From NCBI RefSeq assembly GCF_000160535.1, contig NZ_GG704781.1, forward strand, positions 828,582 through 892,581: DNA of 64,000 nt, in the 5' to 3' direction. The DNA comes from Hallella bergensis DSM 17361 (GTDB taxonomy: Bacteria; Bacteroidota; Bacteroidia; Bacteroidales; Bacteroidaceae). The notes beneath the pieces are model-generated. The model was not told the origin of the DNA and ran no database searches. It saw nothing but the letters and a program-made list of their open reading frames with translations. Within the stretch, counting starts at the first letter, position 1. The number at the start of each line of letters is the position of its first letter. A program made the position numbers and the translations under genes. Positions 16,907-26,470 of the stretch are shown here, piece after piece.

Positions 16907-18094
16907 TTAATATAGGAAACCAAATAGCCACAAGGGAATATGATTTTCGTGTCCAATCTCCGTATTGTATAATGCGTAGGTCGTTTCATTATTGAACCGC
17001 TGCTTCACTCCTTCATGAGCATCGCATATCCGAAACTTGCGACTTCCATCTATGAGGAAAGTGTGCGCACCATTGCCCTCGTTCACCTTGTGGTCCTTCC
17101 AAAGACTGTTTACAAAGAACGTCTCCATCACCTCCTGCGATTCCACCTGGATAGGATAGATGGCATACATCAAATTGGGGTTGTGAAGCATAACCTTCGA
17201 GGGTTTTCTGGGGAAACGCCTCCCATAGCCATAGATAATATTAATCAGGCGTGCATCTGCCAAATACTTAATGTATTTCATCACCGTGGCACGACTGGTG
17301 TCGATTTCTTCAGCCAACTGACTGATGTTAGGCGTGTGGGTGCCCTCCACGGCAAGCAAATAAAACAACTTCTTAATCTTTGTAAGATATTTCAAGTCTA
17401 TCTGCTTGATGAGTAGGATGTCCACCTCGATCGTCATGTTCATGGTCTTGAGCAGGTTCTCCGAGAAGTTACGCTGTTCCATAAACAACGGGTAAAATCC
17501 ATGGTGTAGATAGTCTTGAAAATATTTCAGTGGACTGACATGGGGCAATATCTTCTTCACAATGTGTTCATGACCATTCAATATTTCGCCAAGTGTGTAG
17601 GGCTGGAAGTCTAATCCGGTCTTGTAGTTCAGAAATTCCCTGAACGACAGACCCCTGAGGTTATAGCTTTTCACAATGCCCTTCAGCTCAGGATTTTCCT
17701 CATTCAGCCGCATCACGCTCGATCCGGTGAACACAATCTTCAACTCCGGCAACTCATTGTAGCACCGTTTAAGTTCTGCGCTCCACATGGGTTGCTTGAA
17801 CACCTGGTCAATGAGCAGCGTCCGCCCGCCCTGCGAGACGAAGTCGCGCGCAAAATCACAAATGCCACGACCCTGGAAGTAGAAGTTGTTCATGTTGACA
17901 TAGAGGCACTGCCGATCATCCTTGTCAAACTTTTCCTTGGCATACTGCAACAGAAATGTAGTTTTCCCCACACCACGCGTGCCCTTGATGCCAATCAATC
18001 GGTCATTCCAGTCAATCTCGTCCATCAGGGTGCGCCGAACCGGGGCATCCGTATGGTCTACAAGATATGAGTGAGTGCGAAAAAAAGCTTCCAT
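16907..18094 (-). CDS. AAA ATPase with DUF4143-type C-terminus
   Basis: A 395-aa P-loop ATPase of the ATP-binding / DUF4143 family, common in Bacteroidota and of unknown role. Walker A GIKGTRGVGKTTFL is at about 35-48. A Walker B-like segment RTLLIDQVFKQP is near 92, and sensor-like IVFTGSSVMRL near 120-130. Residues about 255-300 carry a winged-helix-like segment (NISQLAEEIDTSRATVMKYIKYLADARLI), and a nuclease-fold-like C-terminal domain follows (HTFLIDGSRKFRICDAHEG). The distance to nifJ and a well-formed own promoter argue that it is not functionally tied to nifJ. Confidence 0.8.
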   Translation of the reverse strand: MEAFFRTHSYLVDHTDAPVRRTLMDEIDWNDRLIGIKGTRGVGKTTFLLQYAKEKFDKDDRQCLYVNMNNFYFQGRGICDFARDFVSQGGRTLLIDQVFKQPMWSAELKRCYNELPELKIVFTGSSVMRLNEENPELKGIVKSYNLRGLSFREFLNYKTGLDFQPYTLGEILNGHEHIVKKILPHVSPLKYFQDYLHHGFYPLFMEQRNFSENLLKTMNMTIEVDILLIKQIDLKYLTKIKKLFYLLAVEGTHTPNISQLAEEIDTSRATVMKYIKYLADARLINIIYGYGRRFPRKPSKVMLHNPNLMYAIYPIQVESQEVMETFFVNSLWKDHKVNEGNGAHTFLIDGSRKFRICDAHEGVKQRFNNETTYALYNTEIGHENHIPLWLFGFLY

Positions 18095-18128
18095 CTGCTA
18101 CGTATTTGAGTCGCTTATATTACTTATG

Positions 18129-18162
18129 CAAAGTTAGTATATTATTTTATAAATTGCAAACT
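18129..18162 (-). promoter_or_regulatory. Promoter of the DUF4143-type ATPase
   Basis: Minus strand: -33 TTTG (18159-18162), 20 bases, then -7 TAACTTTG (18129-18136). Both boxes and spacing fit the consensus. The leader is about 30 nt. Confidence 0.75.
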
Positions 18163-18479
18163 GTAGATAGCAAAAAATTTGTATTTTACGTTTTTTAAAG
18201 ATATCAAAACTATAGAGAGAGTCATTCTGCATCAACCGAGTTCCTTGTCCAAATTCGTTGCCCGCAAAAGGCGCAACCATGCCGCGTTGCGACACCCCAA
18301 TAACAACATGACCAGTATGATGTTTCCGACGCCCTGCTGGAAGCATAAAAAGAATTATCGAATACATTCTGATTTTGTCAGAAAAACTTCACCATGAACG
18401 GGTCATCATTTTTTAGCGATCTGGATCATCAATTCCTTATTTTTGTAAACAAAAACTCTGTCAACCCATCTTAACAAAC

Positions 18480-18750
18480 CAATACCGTTGCGGTTAGACG
18501 TTATTGACACGACGGTTAGGGCGTAGAGGCAATGCGGCAAGGCCTCTTTGGCACGGCGACAACAGCCTAACGGCGATGCCATCAAGGCCTAAACGCAACA
18601 CGAATCGAAAGAAAATTCGAAGCCAATATTATGAAACCCGCATAAGTCTATGTAAGCCAGCAAGTTGCAAAACAACGTTAGTTTTCGCGTATTTCGGGGT
18701 AGATGTTTTTCGTTTTCAAATTCGCGAAGCATAAGAGGCCCTTTGTTGTA
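18480..18750 (+). repeat. Intergenic repeat, copy B (22-bp unit array plus AT-rich tail)
   Basis: The 0.8-kb gap 18163-18914 has no supported gene. At about 18487-18610 it holds degenerate GC-rich units; three successive ones are exactly 22 bp (each with an AGGCCT- or AGCCTAA-like centre). At 18681-18750 lies the AT-rich tail GTTTTCGCG, ATTTCGGGG, AGATGTTTTT, GTTTTCAAATT, which matches the minus strand at 63.9 kb almost base for base. The stretch 18163-18480 contains no feature I recognise; short open frames there have no promoter or protein-like character. Confidence 0.7.
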
Positions 18751-18914
18751 TATTTTCAAACAAATAACAAGTAGTCTGGAGAAACCGTCTTCCACGGATG
18801 TTTCGGGCAGCGTCAACCAGGCACAACCAAGCACCACCAAACCGAAAACGAATACGACGACAAACTTTTAGCCAAAAAGGGTGGCAAAGACTCCGGTTTT
18901 TGCATTTTTTTCGC

Positions 18915-18922
18915 TACCTTTG
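18915..18922 (+). promoter_or_regulatory. -7 promoter box of the formyltransferase gene
   Basis: TACCTTTG, an exact TAnnTTTG match, 24 bases before the ATG at 18947. The preceding T-rich run obscures a -33 element. Confidence 0.6.
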
Positions 18923-18946
18923 CCATAGGTTAAAAAATCATAAGTT

Positions 18947-20128
18947 ATGAAAGAATACGCACTCAAGTACGGATGCAATCCGAATCAGAAGCCTGCCCGC
19001 ATCTACATGGAGCAGGGAGAGTTACCCGTGGAAGTGATTAACGGCCGCGCCGGCTATATCAACTTTCTCGACGCCCTCAACAGTTGGCAATTAGTCAGGG
19101 AACTCAAGGCCGCAACAGGACTACCTGCCGCAGCCAGCTTCAAGCACGTGTCGCCTGCCGGAGCTGCCGTGGGACTGCCGCTGAGCGACACCCTGAAGAA
19201 AATATACTTTGTAGACGACGTAGACTTTGAGCTCACCCCATTGGCCAACGCGTATGCCCGCGCCCGAGGTGCCGACCGAATGTGCTCATACGGTGACTTC
19301 TGCGCACTGAGTGACACCTGCGACGAGGCCACGGCACGCCTCATCAAGCGCGAGGTGAGCGATGGCGTGATTGCACCCGGCTACACCACCGAGGCACTCA
19401 AGATACTCAAGGAGAAGCGCAAGGGCAACTACTGCGTCATCACGATCGACCCCAACTATGTGCCGGAACCCTTGGAGCACAAGCAGGTGTTCGGCGTGAC
19501 ATTCGAACAGGGGCGCAACGAGGTTAACCTCAACGATCCCTCCTTGTTTGAAAACATTCCCACGCAGAACAAGGACTTCACTCCCGAGGCGTTGCGCGAC
19601 CTGAAGATAGCGCTCATCACCCTGAAATACACACAGAGCAACAGCGTGTGCTATGTGAAAGACGGTCAGGCCATTGGCATCGGAGCCGGACAGCAGAGCC
19701 GCATACATTGCACCCGCCTGGCCGGCAGCAAGGCTGACGAATGGTGGATGCGCCAGAGTCCGAAGGTGCTGAACCTGCCCTTCAAGGAAAAAATACGGCG
19801 TGCCGACCGCGACAACACCATCAACATCTATCTGTCAGAAGAGGCCGACGACGTGCTGCGCGACGGGGCATGGCAGCAGTTCTTCACCGAGAGACCGGAA
19901 CCCTTCACACGCGAGGAGCAAAAAGAGTGGATCGCACAGAATACCAAGGTGGCTCTCGGATCGGACGCATTCTTCCCCTTCGGCGATAATATTGAGCGCG
20001 CCCACAAGAGCGGCGTGGAGTTCATCGCACAGGCCGGGGGCAGCATCCGCGACGACCATGTGATCGAAACCTGCGACAAATACGGCATAGCGATGGCATT
20101 CACGGGCGTCAGACTGTTCCACCACTAA
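18947..20128 (+). CDS. AICAR formyltransferase, stand-alone (PurH-like without IMP cyclohydrolase)
   Basis: Transfers a formyl group from 10-formyl-THF to AICAR, the penultimate step of IMP synthesis. The 393-aa protein covers only the AICAR transformylase part: it opens with ALKYGCNPNQKPARIY and carries the catalytic Lys-His in SFKHVSPAGAAVG near residues 65-77. ITLKYTQSNSVCYVKDGQAIGIGAGQQSRIHCTRLA is near 226-261, and the end AQAGGSIRDDHVIETCDKYGIAMAFTGVRLFHH is usual for PurH. The roughly 200-residue MGS-like IMP cyclohydrolase domain is absent. Either a separate cyclohydrolase exists elsewhere or this is a second formyltransferase beside a full PurH. A small basic-protein gene follows 21 bases later. 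Confidence 0.92.
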   Translation: MKEYALKYGCNPNQKPARIYMEQGELPVEVINGRAGYINFLDALNSWQLVRELKAATGLPAAASFKHVSPAGAAVGLPLSDTLKKIYFVDDVDFELTPLANAYARARGADRMCSYGDFCALSDTCDEATARLIKREVSDGVIAPGYTTEALKILKEKRKGNYCVITIDPNYVPEPLEHKQVFGVTFEQGRNEVNLNDPSLFENIPTQNKDFTPEALRDLKIALITLKYTQSNSVCYVKDGQAIGIGAGQQSRIHCTRLAGSKADEWWMRQSPKVLNLPFKEKIRRADRDNTINIYLSEEADDVLRDGAWQQFFTERPEPFTREEQKEWIAQNTKVALGSDAFFPFGDNIERAHKSGVEFIAQAGGSIRDDHVIETCDKYGIAMAFTGVRLFHH

Positions 20129-20149
20129 TCCGCCTTTACTCCTTTGATT

Positions 20150-20344
20150 ATGGACGATTTTGACAAGATATTAGAGCAGGGCATCACCTTCAAGGGTGCG
20201 CCCAAGGAAGCTCCCAAAGACAACAAGCTGAAGACCAAGGCCAGGAAAAAGAAATATATCACCGGTGCTCATGGTTCGGGTTCCGCCATGCAGAAAGCGA
20301 AGTACAGAAAACAGCGCGCAAACAGGAAGTCACAAAAAAAATAA
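20150..20344 (+). CDS. Small basic protein, hypothetical
   Basis: A 64-aa protein starting MDDFDKILEQGITFKGAPKEAPK, then strongly basic: KLKTKARKKKYITGAHGSG, and KAKYRKQRANRKSQKK at the end. The acidic head and lysine/arginine tail suggest nucleic-acid or ribosome binding, which is inference only. It lies 21 bases behind the formyltransferase gene and probably shares its transcript. I do not recognise a named family. Confidence 0.6.
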   Translation: MDDFDKILEQGITFKGAPKEAPKDNKLKTKARKKKYITGAHGSGSAMQKAKYRKQRANRKSQKK

Positions 20345-20393
20345 GGAATACCGCCAGCAGGTTGACACGCTGCAAAGACTTGTTCGGCAATTC

Positions 20394-21512
20394 TTATTTG
20401 ACACCTCCGGACTTGGTGAGCGTGAGCGTGATGTTTTTCAGGGCACGGCGGCCGTGGTCGAAGAGCACAGCGGGATTAAGTCGCCGTCCACGGAATTTCA
20501 TCTCGAAGTGTAAATGCTCCGTGGTGGCACGCCCCGTTCTTCCGGTTAGCCCAATCACCTCACCGGCCTTTACCTTCTGCCCCACGCGCACCAAGTTCTT
20601 GCTTTGATGGCTGTACAGCGTCTCAAAGCCATAGGCGTGGCGTATGACAATGCAGTTGCCATAGCCGGAGAACGGTGATGACTTGGTCACAACGCCATCG
20701 AATGCCGCAACAATTTTGTCATTGGGCTTGGTCTTGATGTCCACACCCGAATGTCTGCGTCTGCCGCCATAGGGACTGATGACATGCCCCCCGGGTAGCG
20801 GATAAGCCCAATGGGCCTTCGAGATATGCCCAAGATTGAGTTTGACGGAAAACTTGTCGGCAAAGGGATCCTTTTTGAAATCATCGGGATCCAAGCTGTT
20901 TGCGCGTGGATGTCCAACCTTCACTGCCGACACATTGACATGGCTGCCCACCCTGCGGCACTGAATAGCGGCGTTGCGCAAGCGATGACTTCCGGGATCA
21001 ACAATGATAGAGGGGTTGATCCATCCACCGTTTACCATGAACGCAAACAGACAGGAATACTTACCCTTCTCACCTCCTACAATGGCTACGGTTTGTCCAG
21101 CTTTAACGCGCTGACCCACCTTGACAAGATTCTCTGCATTGTTGGCATATATCGTTTCCAGTCCGTTGTCGTGGCGGAGTATCACGATATTGCCATACTG
21201 AGGACTTTTACGTGACATGCGCACGGCACCATCAAACATGGCTTTCACCGCATCTCCCTTGACTGTCGTAATTTCAAGGGCACGCCCATTGGTCACCACT
21301 GCCTTGCCAACAGGCAGCGGAAAGGAATAGTCGGCATCGCTCAGTCCTTCGAAGTCAATCGTAAAACTACTGCCCTTGGCAAAGATTCCCGGAGTGGTGA
21401 TGCTAACTTGCTGTTGTTCGGCAGGAGTGAACAACACCATTTGCTGGGCAGACAACGATGCTGCCACAGCCAAAAACAAGACTGATAAATATATTTTAAT
21501 GGTTGGGTTCAT
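20394..21512 (-). CDS. Tandem LytM/M23 protein, first domain degenerate
   Basis: A 372-aa exported protein with two LytM (peptidase M23) domains. The signal peptide ends at SLSAQ. Domain 1 (about 60-175) keeps the fold (FDGAVRMSRKSPQYGNIVILRHDNGLETIYANNAENLVKVGQRVKAGQTVAIVGG) but lacks the zinc ligands: no HxxxD, and LFAF replaces the HxH. Domain 2 (about 235-355) is intact, with HSGVD near 254 and HLHFEMKF near 333. It may therefore cut peptidoglycan cross-links, or use domain 1 to bind or regulate an amidase. It lies 46 bases behind pgeF at the end of the hpt-adk-obgE-pgeF operon. Confidence 0.87.
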   Translation of the reverse strand: MNPTIKIYLSVLFLAVAASLSAQQMVLFTPAEQQQVSITTPGIFAKGSSFTIDFEGLSDADYSFPLPVGKAVVTNGRALEITTVKGDAVKAMFDGAVRMSRKSPQYGNIVILRHDNGLETIYANNAENLVKVGQRVKAGQTVAIVGGEKGKYSCLFAFMVNGGWINPSIIVDPGSHRLRNAAIQCRRVGSHVNVSAVKVGHPRANSLDPDDFKKDPFADKFSVKLNLGHISKAHWAYPLPGGHVISPYGGRRRHSGVDIKTKPNDKIVAAFDGVVTKSSPFSGYGNCIVIRHAYGFETLYSHQSKNLVRVGQKVKAGEVIGLTGRTGRATTEHLHFEMKFRGRRLNPAVLFDHGRRALKNITLTLTKSGGVK

Positions 21513-21558
21513 ATCTCAATCAACTAAGGAATACACAACGACTGTTCACCCTGCATAA

Positions 21559-22335
21559 TTATCGGAGAACAATTCCCGTGTAAATTCTGCCGGAAGCAAT
21601 ACCCAGCCTCCGGGCGGAGAAATAGTCGTCCACCGCATCGTATGTACAGATGTCGGTTGTGGTGATGTTGGCCGGTTTGAGTCCGGCAGCTTCCAACTGC
21701 AACTTGTTCGACAAGGGGAGGTCCAGGTGCCATTTCGCATATTTTGCAGCAATGGCAGTCATGTCGTGTCCGGATGCAGCAAAGGCATCGTAGACTTCTT
21801 GACCCACCTCGAAATTCCTAAGCGAAATGCCCGGACCAATCACGGCCAAGATATCCTCCGGACGTGATCCGAAAGTGCTGACCATCGCCTCGACAACCTT
21901 GCGGGCTATGTAACTCACAGTACCTCGCCAGCCAGCATGGACTGCTGCCGCCGCATGATTTCGGCTGTCATATAATAAAATCGGAATGCAGTCGGCCGTG
22001 GAAACCCCTATGCACAGGTTTGTGCATCGTGTCATGACAGCATCTATTCCATCAAGGAATTCGCACTGTCCAGACGGCGAGAGGTTGAAAAAATCGTCGG
22101 TTATCCCCTTGCAGATCGTGCCATGTACCTGATGCGGCACCATGATGCGCTGCTCTTCGATCTTCAATTCCGCGGCCAGCATCCTTCGGTTGGCAGCAAC
22201 TGTCTCGAGGCTGTCGCCACAATGGGAATTGATATTCATGCTGGCGTAATTGCCTTGGCTTGCCCCACCATGACGAGTTGTGGAGAAAGCCGTCACACCA
22301 TCGGCTATAGAATAATAGGTTAGACTTGGCTTCAT
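21559..22335 (-). CDS. pgeF: Peptidoglycan editing factor, laccase domain
   Basis: A 258-aa member of the YfiH/PgeF (DUF152, Cu-oxidase_4) family. Members hydrolyse misincorporated peptidoglycan precursors or act as purine nucleoside phosphorylases. The three zinc-binding residues are present in their motifs: His71 in VPHQVHG, Cys116 in TADCIP and His133 in VHAGWRGT. The N-terminal [20 protein letters not shown] is also typical. The start overlaps the obgE stop by 4 bases, so translation is probably coupled. Confidence 0.92.
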   Translation of the reverse strand: MKPSLTYYSIADGVTAFSTTRHGGASQGNYASMNINSHCGDSLETVAANRRMLAAELKIEEQRIMVPHQVHGTICKGITDDFFNLSPSGQCEFLDGIDAVMTRCTNLCIGVSTADCIPILLYDSRNHAAAAVHAGWRGTVSYIARKVVEAMVSTFGSRPEDILAVIGPGISLRNFEVGQEVYDAFAASGHDMTAIAAKYAKWHLDLPLSNKLQLEAAGLKPANITTTDICTYDAVDDYFSARRLGIASGRIYTGIVLR

Positions 22336-23543
22336 GGAAGCTCATTGGGATCTACGTACTCATAATCATCGAGTTCGTCTATATCCTCTAAATCGTCCTC
22401 ATCAACATCAATGATGTCCTCCTCGGGAACTTCGATCACTTCGTCAGCTCCCTCGGCTCGCATTTCCGCTTGGAACAAAGCCCAGTCCTTATCTCGGTGC
22501 ACAATTGTGTCTTCGCCAACAACATCCTGAAGTTTATTACTTTCGCTGTTGAGCTTATTCCACAACACATCCTTTAGTTCGGCCAAACCATAGCCCGTCA
22601 CCGACGAGATAAATACCACAGGCAAATCCGTAGGCAGTGTCTCGCGGAGCATCTCAATCAAATCCTCATCGAGCAAATCGCTCTTGGTAATGGCCAAGAC
22701 GCGTTGCTTGTCGAGCAATTCGGGATTGAACTTCCTGATTTCATCAAGCAGTATGTCGTAGTCGCGCATAATGTCGTGTTGGGAATCCTCACTGTCCCCA
22801 GGCACCATAAAGAGCAACAGCGAGTTGCGCTCTATGTGCCGGAGAAATCTCAGGCCAAGCCCTTTGCCCTCACTTGCTCCTTCGATAATACCGGGAATGT
22901 CGGCCATCACAAACGACTGGTTGTCGCGATAGCTCACAATGCCGAGCGATGGTTCGAGCGTGGTAAAGGGATAATTGGCTATTTTGGGTCTTGCACTCGA
23001 CAAGGCCGTGAGCAATGTTGACTTGCCCGCATTGGGGAAGCCCACCAAACCAACATCGGCAAGCAGTTTCAACTCAAGGATAACGGTCATCTCCTGCAAC
23101 GGTTCACCCGGTTGAGCATAACGTGGAGCCTGACGTGTGGCGCTGCGGAACCGATAGTTTCCCAATCCACCGCGACCACCTTTCAGCAGCACGACTTCTT
23201 GTCCATGATAAGACACATCACAGACATACTTGCCGTTCTCGGCATCGTAGACCACCGTACCGCAAGGCACATCTATATATACGTCCTTGCCGTTGGCTCC
23301 GCTGCGCTTGGATCTGGCACCGTTTTCGCCGTGCTCTGCAAATATATGCCTTTGATATCTCAAGTGGAGCAATGTCCAGTAATTATGGTTGCCGCGAAGG
23401 ATTATATCCCCTCCCTTGCCGCCATCGCCGCCATCGGGTCCACCGTTGGGCTGGTATTTGAGTCGGCACAGGTGCATGGAGCCACGGCCGCCCTTACCCG
23501 AGCGGCATATAATCTTGACGTAGTCTACAAAATTACTTTCCAT
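22332..23543 (-). CDS. obgE: GTPase Obg
   Basis: Ribosome-associated GTPase acting in 50S assembly and stress control. The 403-aa protein has the glycine-rich Obg domain ([32 protein letters not shown]) at about 14-50 and the G1 motif GFPNAGKST near 167-175. [16 protein letters not shown] is switch II and TKSD the G4 motif. The C-terminus is very acidic ([19 protein letters not shown]), a common Obg feature. It overlaps pgeF and lies 56 bases behind adk. Confidence 0.97.
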   Translation of the reverse strand: MESNFVDYVKIICRSGKGGRGSMHLCRLKYQPNGGPDGGDGGKGGDIILRGNHNYWTLLHLRYQRHIFAEHGENGARSKRSGANGKDVYIDVPCGTVVYDAENGKYVCDVSYHGQEVVLLKGGRGGLGNYRFRSATRQAPRYAQPGEPLQEMTVILELKLLADVGLVGFPNAGKSTLLTALSSARPKIANYPFTTLEPSLGIVSYRDNQSFVMADIPGIIEGASEGKGLGLRFLRHIERNSLLLFMVPGDSEDSQHDIMRDYDILLDEIRKFNPELLDKQRVLAITKSDLLDEDLIEMLRETLPTDLPVVFISSVTGYGLAELKDVLWNKLNSESNKLQDVVGEDTIVHRDKDWALFQAEMRAEGADEVIEVPEEDIIDVDEDDLEDIDELDDYEYVDPNELP

Positions 23544-23599
23544 TTTATCTCATGTTTGATGCTTACACATTGAACTGTTCAAAGGTCAAGGTTCAATGT

Positions 23600-24172
23600 T
23601 TACAAGGCGTCGATAACAGCACTAATGTCTGCAAAAATGCGGTCGAGCTCGCCAAATCCATTGATATGATGGTGAATTCCCTCTTTTTCATACCATTCGA
23701 TGAGTGGGGAGGTCTGGTTATGATACACGGACAGACGCTTCTTGATGGTTTCCTCGTTATCGTCACTGCGCCCACTCTGCTGTCCACGCTGCAACAGTCG
23801 CTTCATCAGCTCATCCTCGGGGACATCAAGTTCGACCATCGATGCCACCTTATGACCGCGCTCAGCCAGCATCTTCTTCAGCGCCTCGGCTTGAGGAATG
23901 GTACGGGGAAATCCATCAAAAATCACACCCTTGTGCTCTTTGCCAAAACTATCATATACGCTTGCCAGGATGTCTATCATCAAATCATCGGGAATAAGTT
24001 GCCCGTTGTCGATATATTTCTTGGCTGTTTTGCCCAGCTCTGTGCCGTTTTTAATCTCGCTGCGCAGTACGTCGCCGGTAGAAATGTGTTCGAATCCGTA
24101 CTTGGCAATCATCTTGTCACTCTGGGTGCCCTTGCCTGAACCGGGAGCACCGAAAATCACTATATTCTTCAT
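23600..24172 (-). CDS. adk: Adenylate kinase, short form
   Basis: Converts ATP + AMP to 2 ADP. At 190 aa it is the short type, without the long zinc-binding LID insertion. P-loop GAPGSGKGT is at 8-16, the AMP-binding FDGFPRTIPQAEAL near 80-93, and RGQQSGRSDDNEETIKKRL in the short lid region. It lies 40 bases behind hpt and 56 before obgE. Confidence 0.96.
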   Translation of the reverse strand: MKNIVIFGAPGSGKGTQSDKMIAKYGFEHISTGDVLRSEIKNGTELGKTAKKYIDNGQLIPDDLMIDILASVYDSFGKEHKGVIFDGFPRTIPQAEALKKMLAERGHKVASMVELDVPEDELMKRLLQRGQQSGRSDDNEETIKKRLSVYHNQTSPLIEWYEKEGIHHHINGFGELDRIFADISAVIDAL

Positions 24173-24212
24173 TGTTGTAAATGTAATTAATGTCTGGATG
24201 TTAAGGGGATGT

Positions 24213-24749
24213 TCATTCCGCCAACGTATAGATATCTCTCAAGTTGCGTCCTTGCTGGTCATAATCAAGTCCATAGCCAACAATAAAGTCGTTGGGAATT
24301 TCCATGGCGACATATTCAATGTTCAAGGGCACCTGCAACTTGTCCGGTTTGAGGAGCAGCGTACAAACATGCAAAGACTTCGGGCCACGTGTGCCAAGCG
24401 ATTCCAACATGCGTTTCATGGTGAATCCCGTATCAACAATATCTTCTACAATGATTACAGTACGGTCCTGTAGATCTTCGTTAATACCAAAAATTTCCTT
24501 CACCACACCGGTAGATGCCGTCCCCTGATATGAGGCCAATTTCACAAACGAGATTTCGCAGGGTATGGTGACATAACGCATCAGGTCGGCCGCAAACATA
24601 AACGAGCCGTTGAGCACGGAAAGGAACAGGGGGTTCTTGCCGTCCATATCCTTATTGATCCTGTCTGCCACAGCCTTCACGCGCCTCTGGATTTCCTCCT
24701 CCGGGATAAACGTCCTGAACGACTTATCCTTAATTTTGACTATACTCAT
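24213..24749 (-). CDS. hpt: Hypoxanthine phosphoribosyltransferase
   Basis: Salvages hypoxanthine and guanine to IMP and GMP with PRPP. The 178-aa protein has the PRPP-binding motif VIIVEDIVDTGFT near 95-107, the substrate loop VKLASYQGTAS, and the C-terminal FIVGYGLDYDQQGRNL typical of bacterial HPRT. First gene of the hpt-adk-obgE-pgeF-LytM operon, with a -7 box 23 bases upstream. Confidence 0.95.
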   Translation of the reverse strand: MSIVKIKDKSFRTFIPEEEIQRRVKAVADRINKDMDGKNPLFLSVLNGSFMFAADLMRYVTIPCEISFVKLASYQGTASTGVVKEIFGINEDLQDRTVIIVEDIVDTGFTMKRMLESLGTRGPKSLHVCTLLLKPDKLQVPLNIEYVAMEIPNDFIVGYGLDYDQQGRNLRDIYTLAE

Positions 24750-24772
24750 AGCATATCATTTATAAGTTGATG

Positions 24773-24780
24773 CAAAAATA
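24773..24780 (-). promoter_or_regulatory. -7 promoter box of the hpt operon
   Basis: Minus-strand TATTTTTG, an exact TAnnTTTG match. It shares the 141-bp divergent region with the nnr promoter box at 24876-24883. Confidence 0.6.
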
Positions 24781-24875
24781 CTAAAAAGTAATGACAAAGG
24801 GTGGCGCCTGTAAAAGAATTTATGATTCTTTGTAAAATTATTTAAATGCCACCCACCATTCTGCAATCTTTTGAT

Positions 24876-24883
24876 TATCTTTG
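24876..24883 (+). promoter_or_regulatory. -7 promoter box of nnr
   Basis: TATCTTTG, exact TAnnTTTG, only 7 bases before the nnr ATG at 24891, which implies a very short leader. It also argues against the upstream in-frame ATG at 24846. Confidence 0.55.
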
Positions 24884-24890
24884 CAGGGTT

Positions 24891-26408
24891 ATGAAGATAC
24901 TCAATACAGCTCAGATTCGGGAGCTTGACAAATATACGATAGAGCACGAGCCCATCAAGGCCATCGACCTCATGGAGCGTGCCGCCAAGGCCATTGCCCA
25001 TGCCATTATGGAGGAATGGATCGAGCACACTCCCGTAATCGTATTTGCAGGGCCGGGCAACAATGGAGGCGATGGTTTGGCCGTTGCTCGCATACTGGCC
25101 GAGGCCGATTATCAGGTCAGTGTTTATCTTTTCAACATTCACAACAAACTTTCAGAGGAGTGTGCAACAAACCGCCAACGTATCATCAACTGCAAAAAGG
25201 TGAGCAAGTTCACGGAGGTCACCCTCGACTTCGACCCTCCCGAGCTTACGCCGGCTACGCTCATTATTGACAGTCTGTTCGGCTCGGGCATCAATAAGCC
25301 CCTCATGGGAGGGTTTGCATCCCTCGTGAAATATATTAATCAAAGTCCAGCGAAGGTGGTAAGCATTGACATTCCCTCCGGACTGATGTGTGAGGACAAC
25401 AGCTACAACATTCGGCCTAACATCATTCGAGCCAACCTCACACTTACCCTACAGCAGCTCAAGCTGTCGATGATGTTTGCCGATTGCCAACAATACATTG
25501 GCCGATTGCGTGTGCTCGATATCCGGCTCAGTCCCGAATATATACGCAACACAGAAACTGCATATCGAATTATAGAAGAGCATGAGCTTCGCCCACGGCT
25601 CCGTCAACGCAATGACTTTGCACACAAAGGAACCATGGGGCATGCCCTTATCATTGCCGGAAGTTATGGCATGGCCGGGGCAGCCATACTGGCAACCCGG
25701 GGATGTCTGAGAGCCGGAGCCGGTAAAGTTACCACTCATACCCCAAAGCGCAACTACAGCATTATGCAGACGGCTGTTCCCGAAGCCATCATGCAAATGG
25801 ATCATGAGGAAACATACTTCTCTGAAAGTGTAGACACCGACGGATTCGATGCAGTAGCCATTGGACCTGGCTTGGGCAGAAACGAGAACACGAGCATCGC
25901 CCTTATCGGACAGATACGACGCACACAGTGCCCTGTCGTGGTAGATGCCGATGCCATCAATATTCTTGCCAACCACCAGGCCTGGTTGCAACAACTCCCC
26001 AAAGGCATTATCCTGACCCCACATCCCAAGGAATTCGACCGACTCGTGGGTAGTGTGAGCAATAACGATTACGATCGCCTGACACGCGCACTGCAACTTG
26101 CGGAACGCTTGCAAGGCTATGTCATTTTGAAAGGGCACCACTCGGCACTTTGCATGCCCAATGGGCACGTGGTATTCAACTCGTCGGGCAACAGCGGAAT
26201 GGCCACTGCCGGTAGTGGCGACGTGCTCACCGGAATACTTGCGGCTCTGCTTGCACGTGGATATGAGCGAGCCGAAGCCTGCATGCTGGGCATGTATCTG
26301 CATGGCTTGGCAGGAGACATTGCTGCCAAACAGGTGGGCAAGGAGAGTCTTGTAGCCGGCGACATTATTAGGTTCCTGCCCAAGGCCTTTATGCAAATGG
26401 AAGATTAA
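24891..26408 (+). CDS. nnr: Bifunctional NAD(P)H-hydrate epimerase / dehydratase
   Basis: Repairs hydrated NADH and NADPH: the epimerase interconverts R and S NAD(P)HX, and the ADP-dependent dehydratase restores the cofactor. The 505-aa length equals the fused YjeF form. The N-terminal epimerase (about 1-215) has MKILNTAQIRELDKYTI and FAGPGNNGGDGLAVARIL near 47-64. The C-terminal kinase-like dehydratase (about 230-505) has AHKGTMGHALIIAGSYGMAGAAIL, AIGPGLGRN, and the ATP/ADP-binding GMATAGSGDVLTGILAALLARG near 437-458. The ATG at 24891 matches the family start. Confidence 0.96.
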   Translation: MKILNTAQIRELDKYTIEHEPIKAIDLMERAAKAIAHAIMEEWIEHTPVIVFAGPGNNGGDGLAVARILAEADYQVSVYLFNIHNKLSEECATNRQRIINCKKVSKFTEVTLDFDPPELTPATLIIDSLFGSGINKPLMGGFASLVKYINQSPAKVVSIDIPSGLMCEDNSYNIRPNIIRANLTLTLQQLKLSMMFADCQQYIGRLRVLDIRLSPEYIRNTETAYRIIEEHELRPRLRQRNDFAHKGTMGHALIIAGSYGMAGAAILATRGCLRAGAGKVTTHTPKRNYSIMQTAVPEAIMQMDHEETYFSESVDTDGFDAVAIGPGLGRNENTSIALIGQIRRTQCPVVVDADAINILANHQAWLQQLPKGIILTPHPKEFDRLVGSVSNNDYDRLTRALQLAERLQGYVILKGHHSALCMPNGHVVFNSSGNSGMATAGSGDVLTGILAALLARGYERAEACMLGMYLHGLAGDIAAKQVGKESLVAGDIIRFLPKAFMQMED

Positions 26409-26470
26409 AAGATCGCAGAGACCGGGTATTAAGCGTTCTCAATTCGGAAATAATAAGTCAGTAATTAGAA

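Noticed and set aside
16907-18094. Functional link between the DUF4143-type ATPase and nifJ
   Set aside because: Same strand but each has its own upstream spacer, the ATPase has a strong promoter, and such ATPases occur in random contexts in Bacteroidota.
18134-18480. Possible gene remnant between the ATPase promoter and repeat copy B
   Set aside because: Short open frames on both strands look vaguely protein-like, but none has a start signal, a recognisable motif or adequate length.
25449-26396. 315-codon open frame on the minus strand
   Set aside because: Antisense to nnr, whose motifs are intact.
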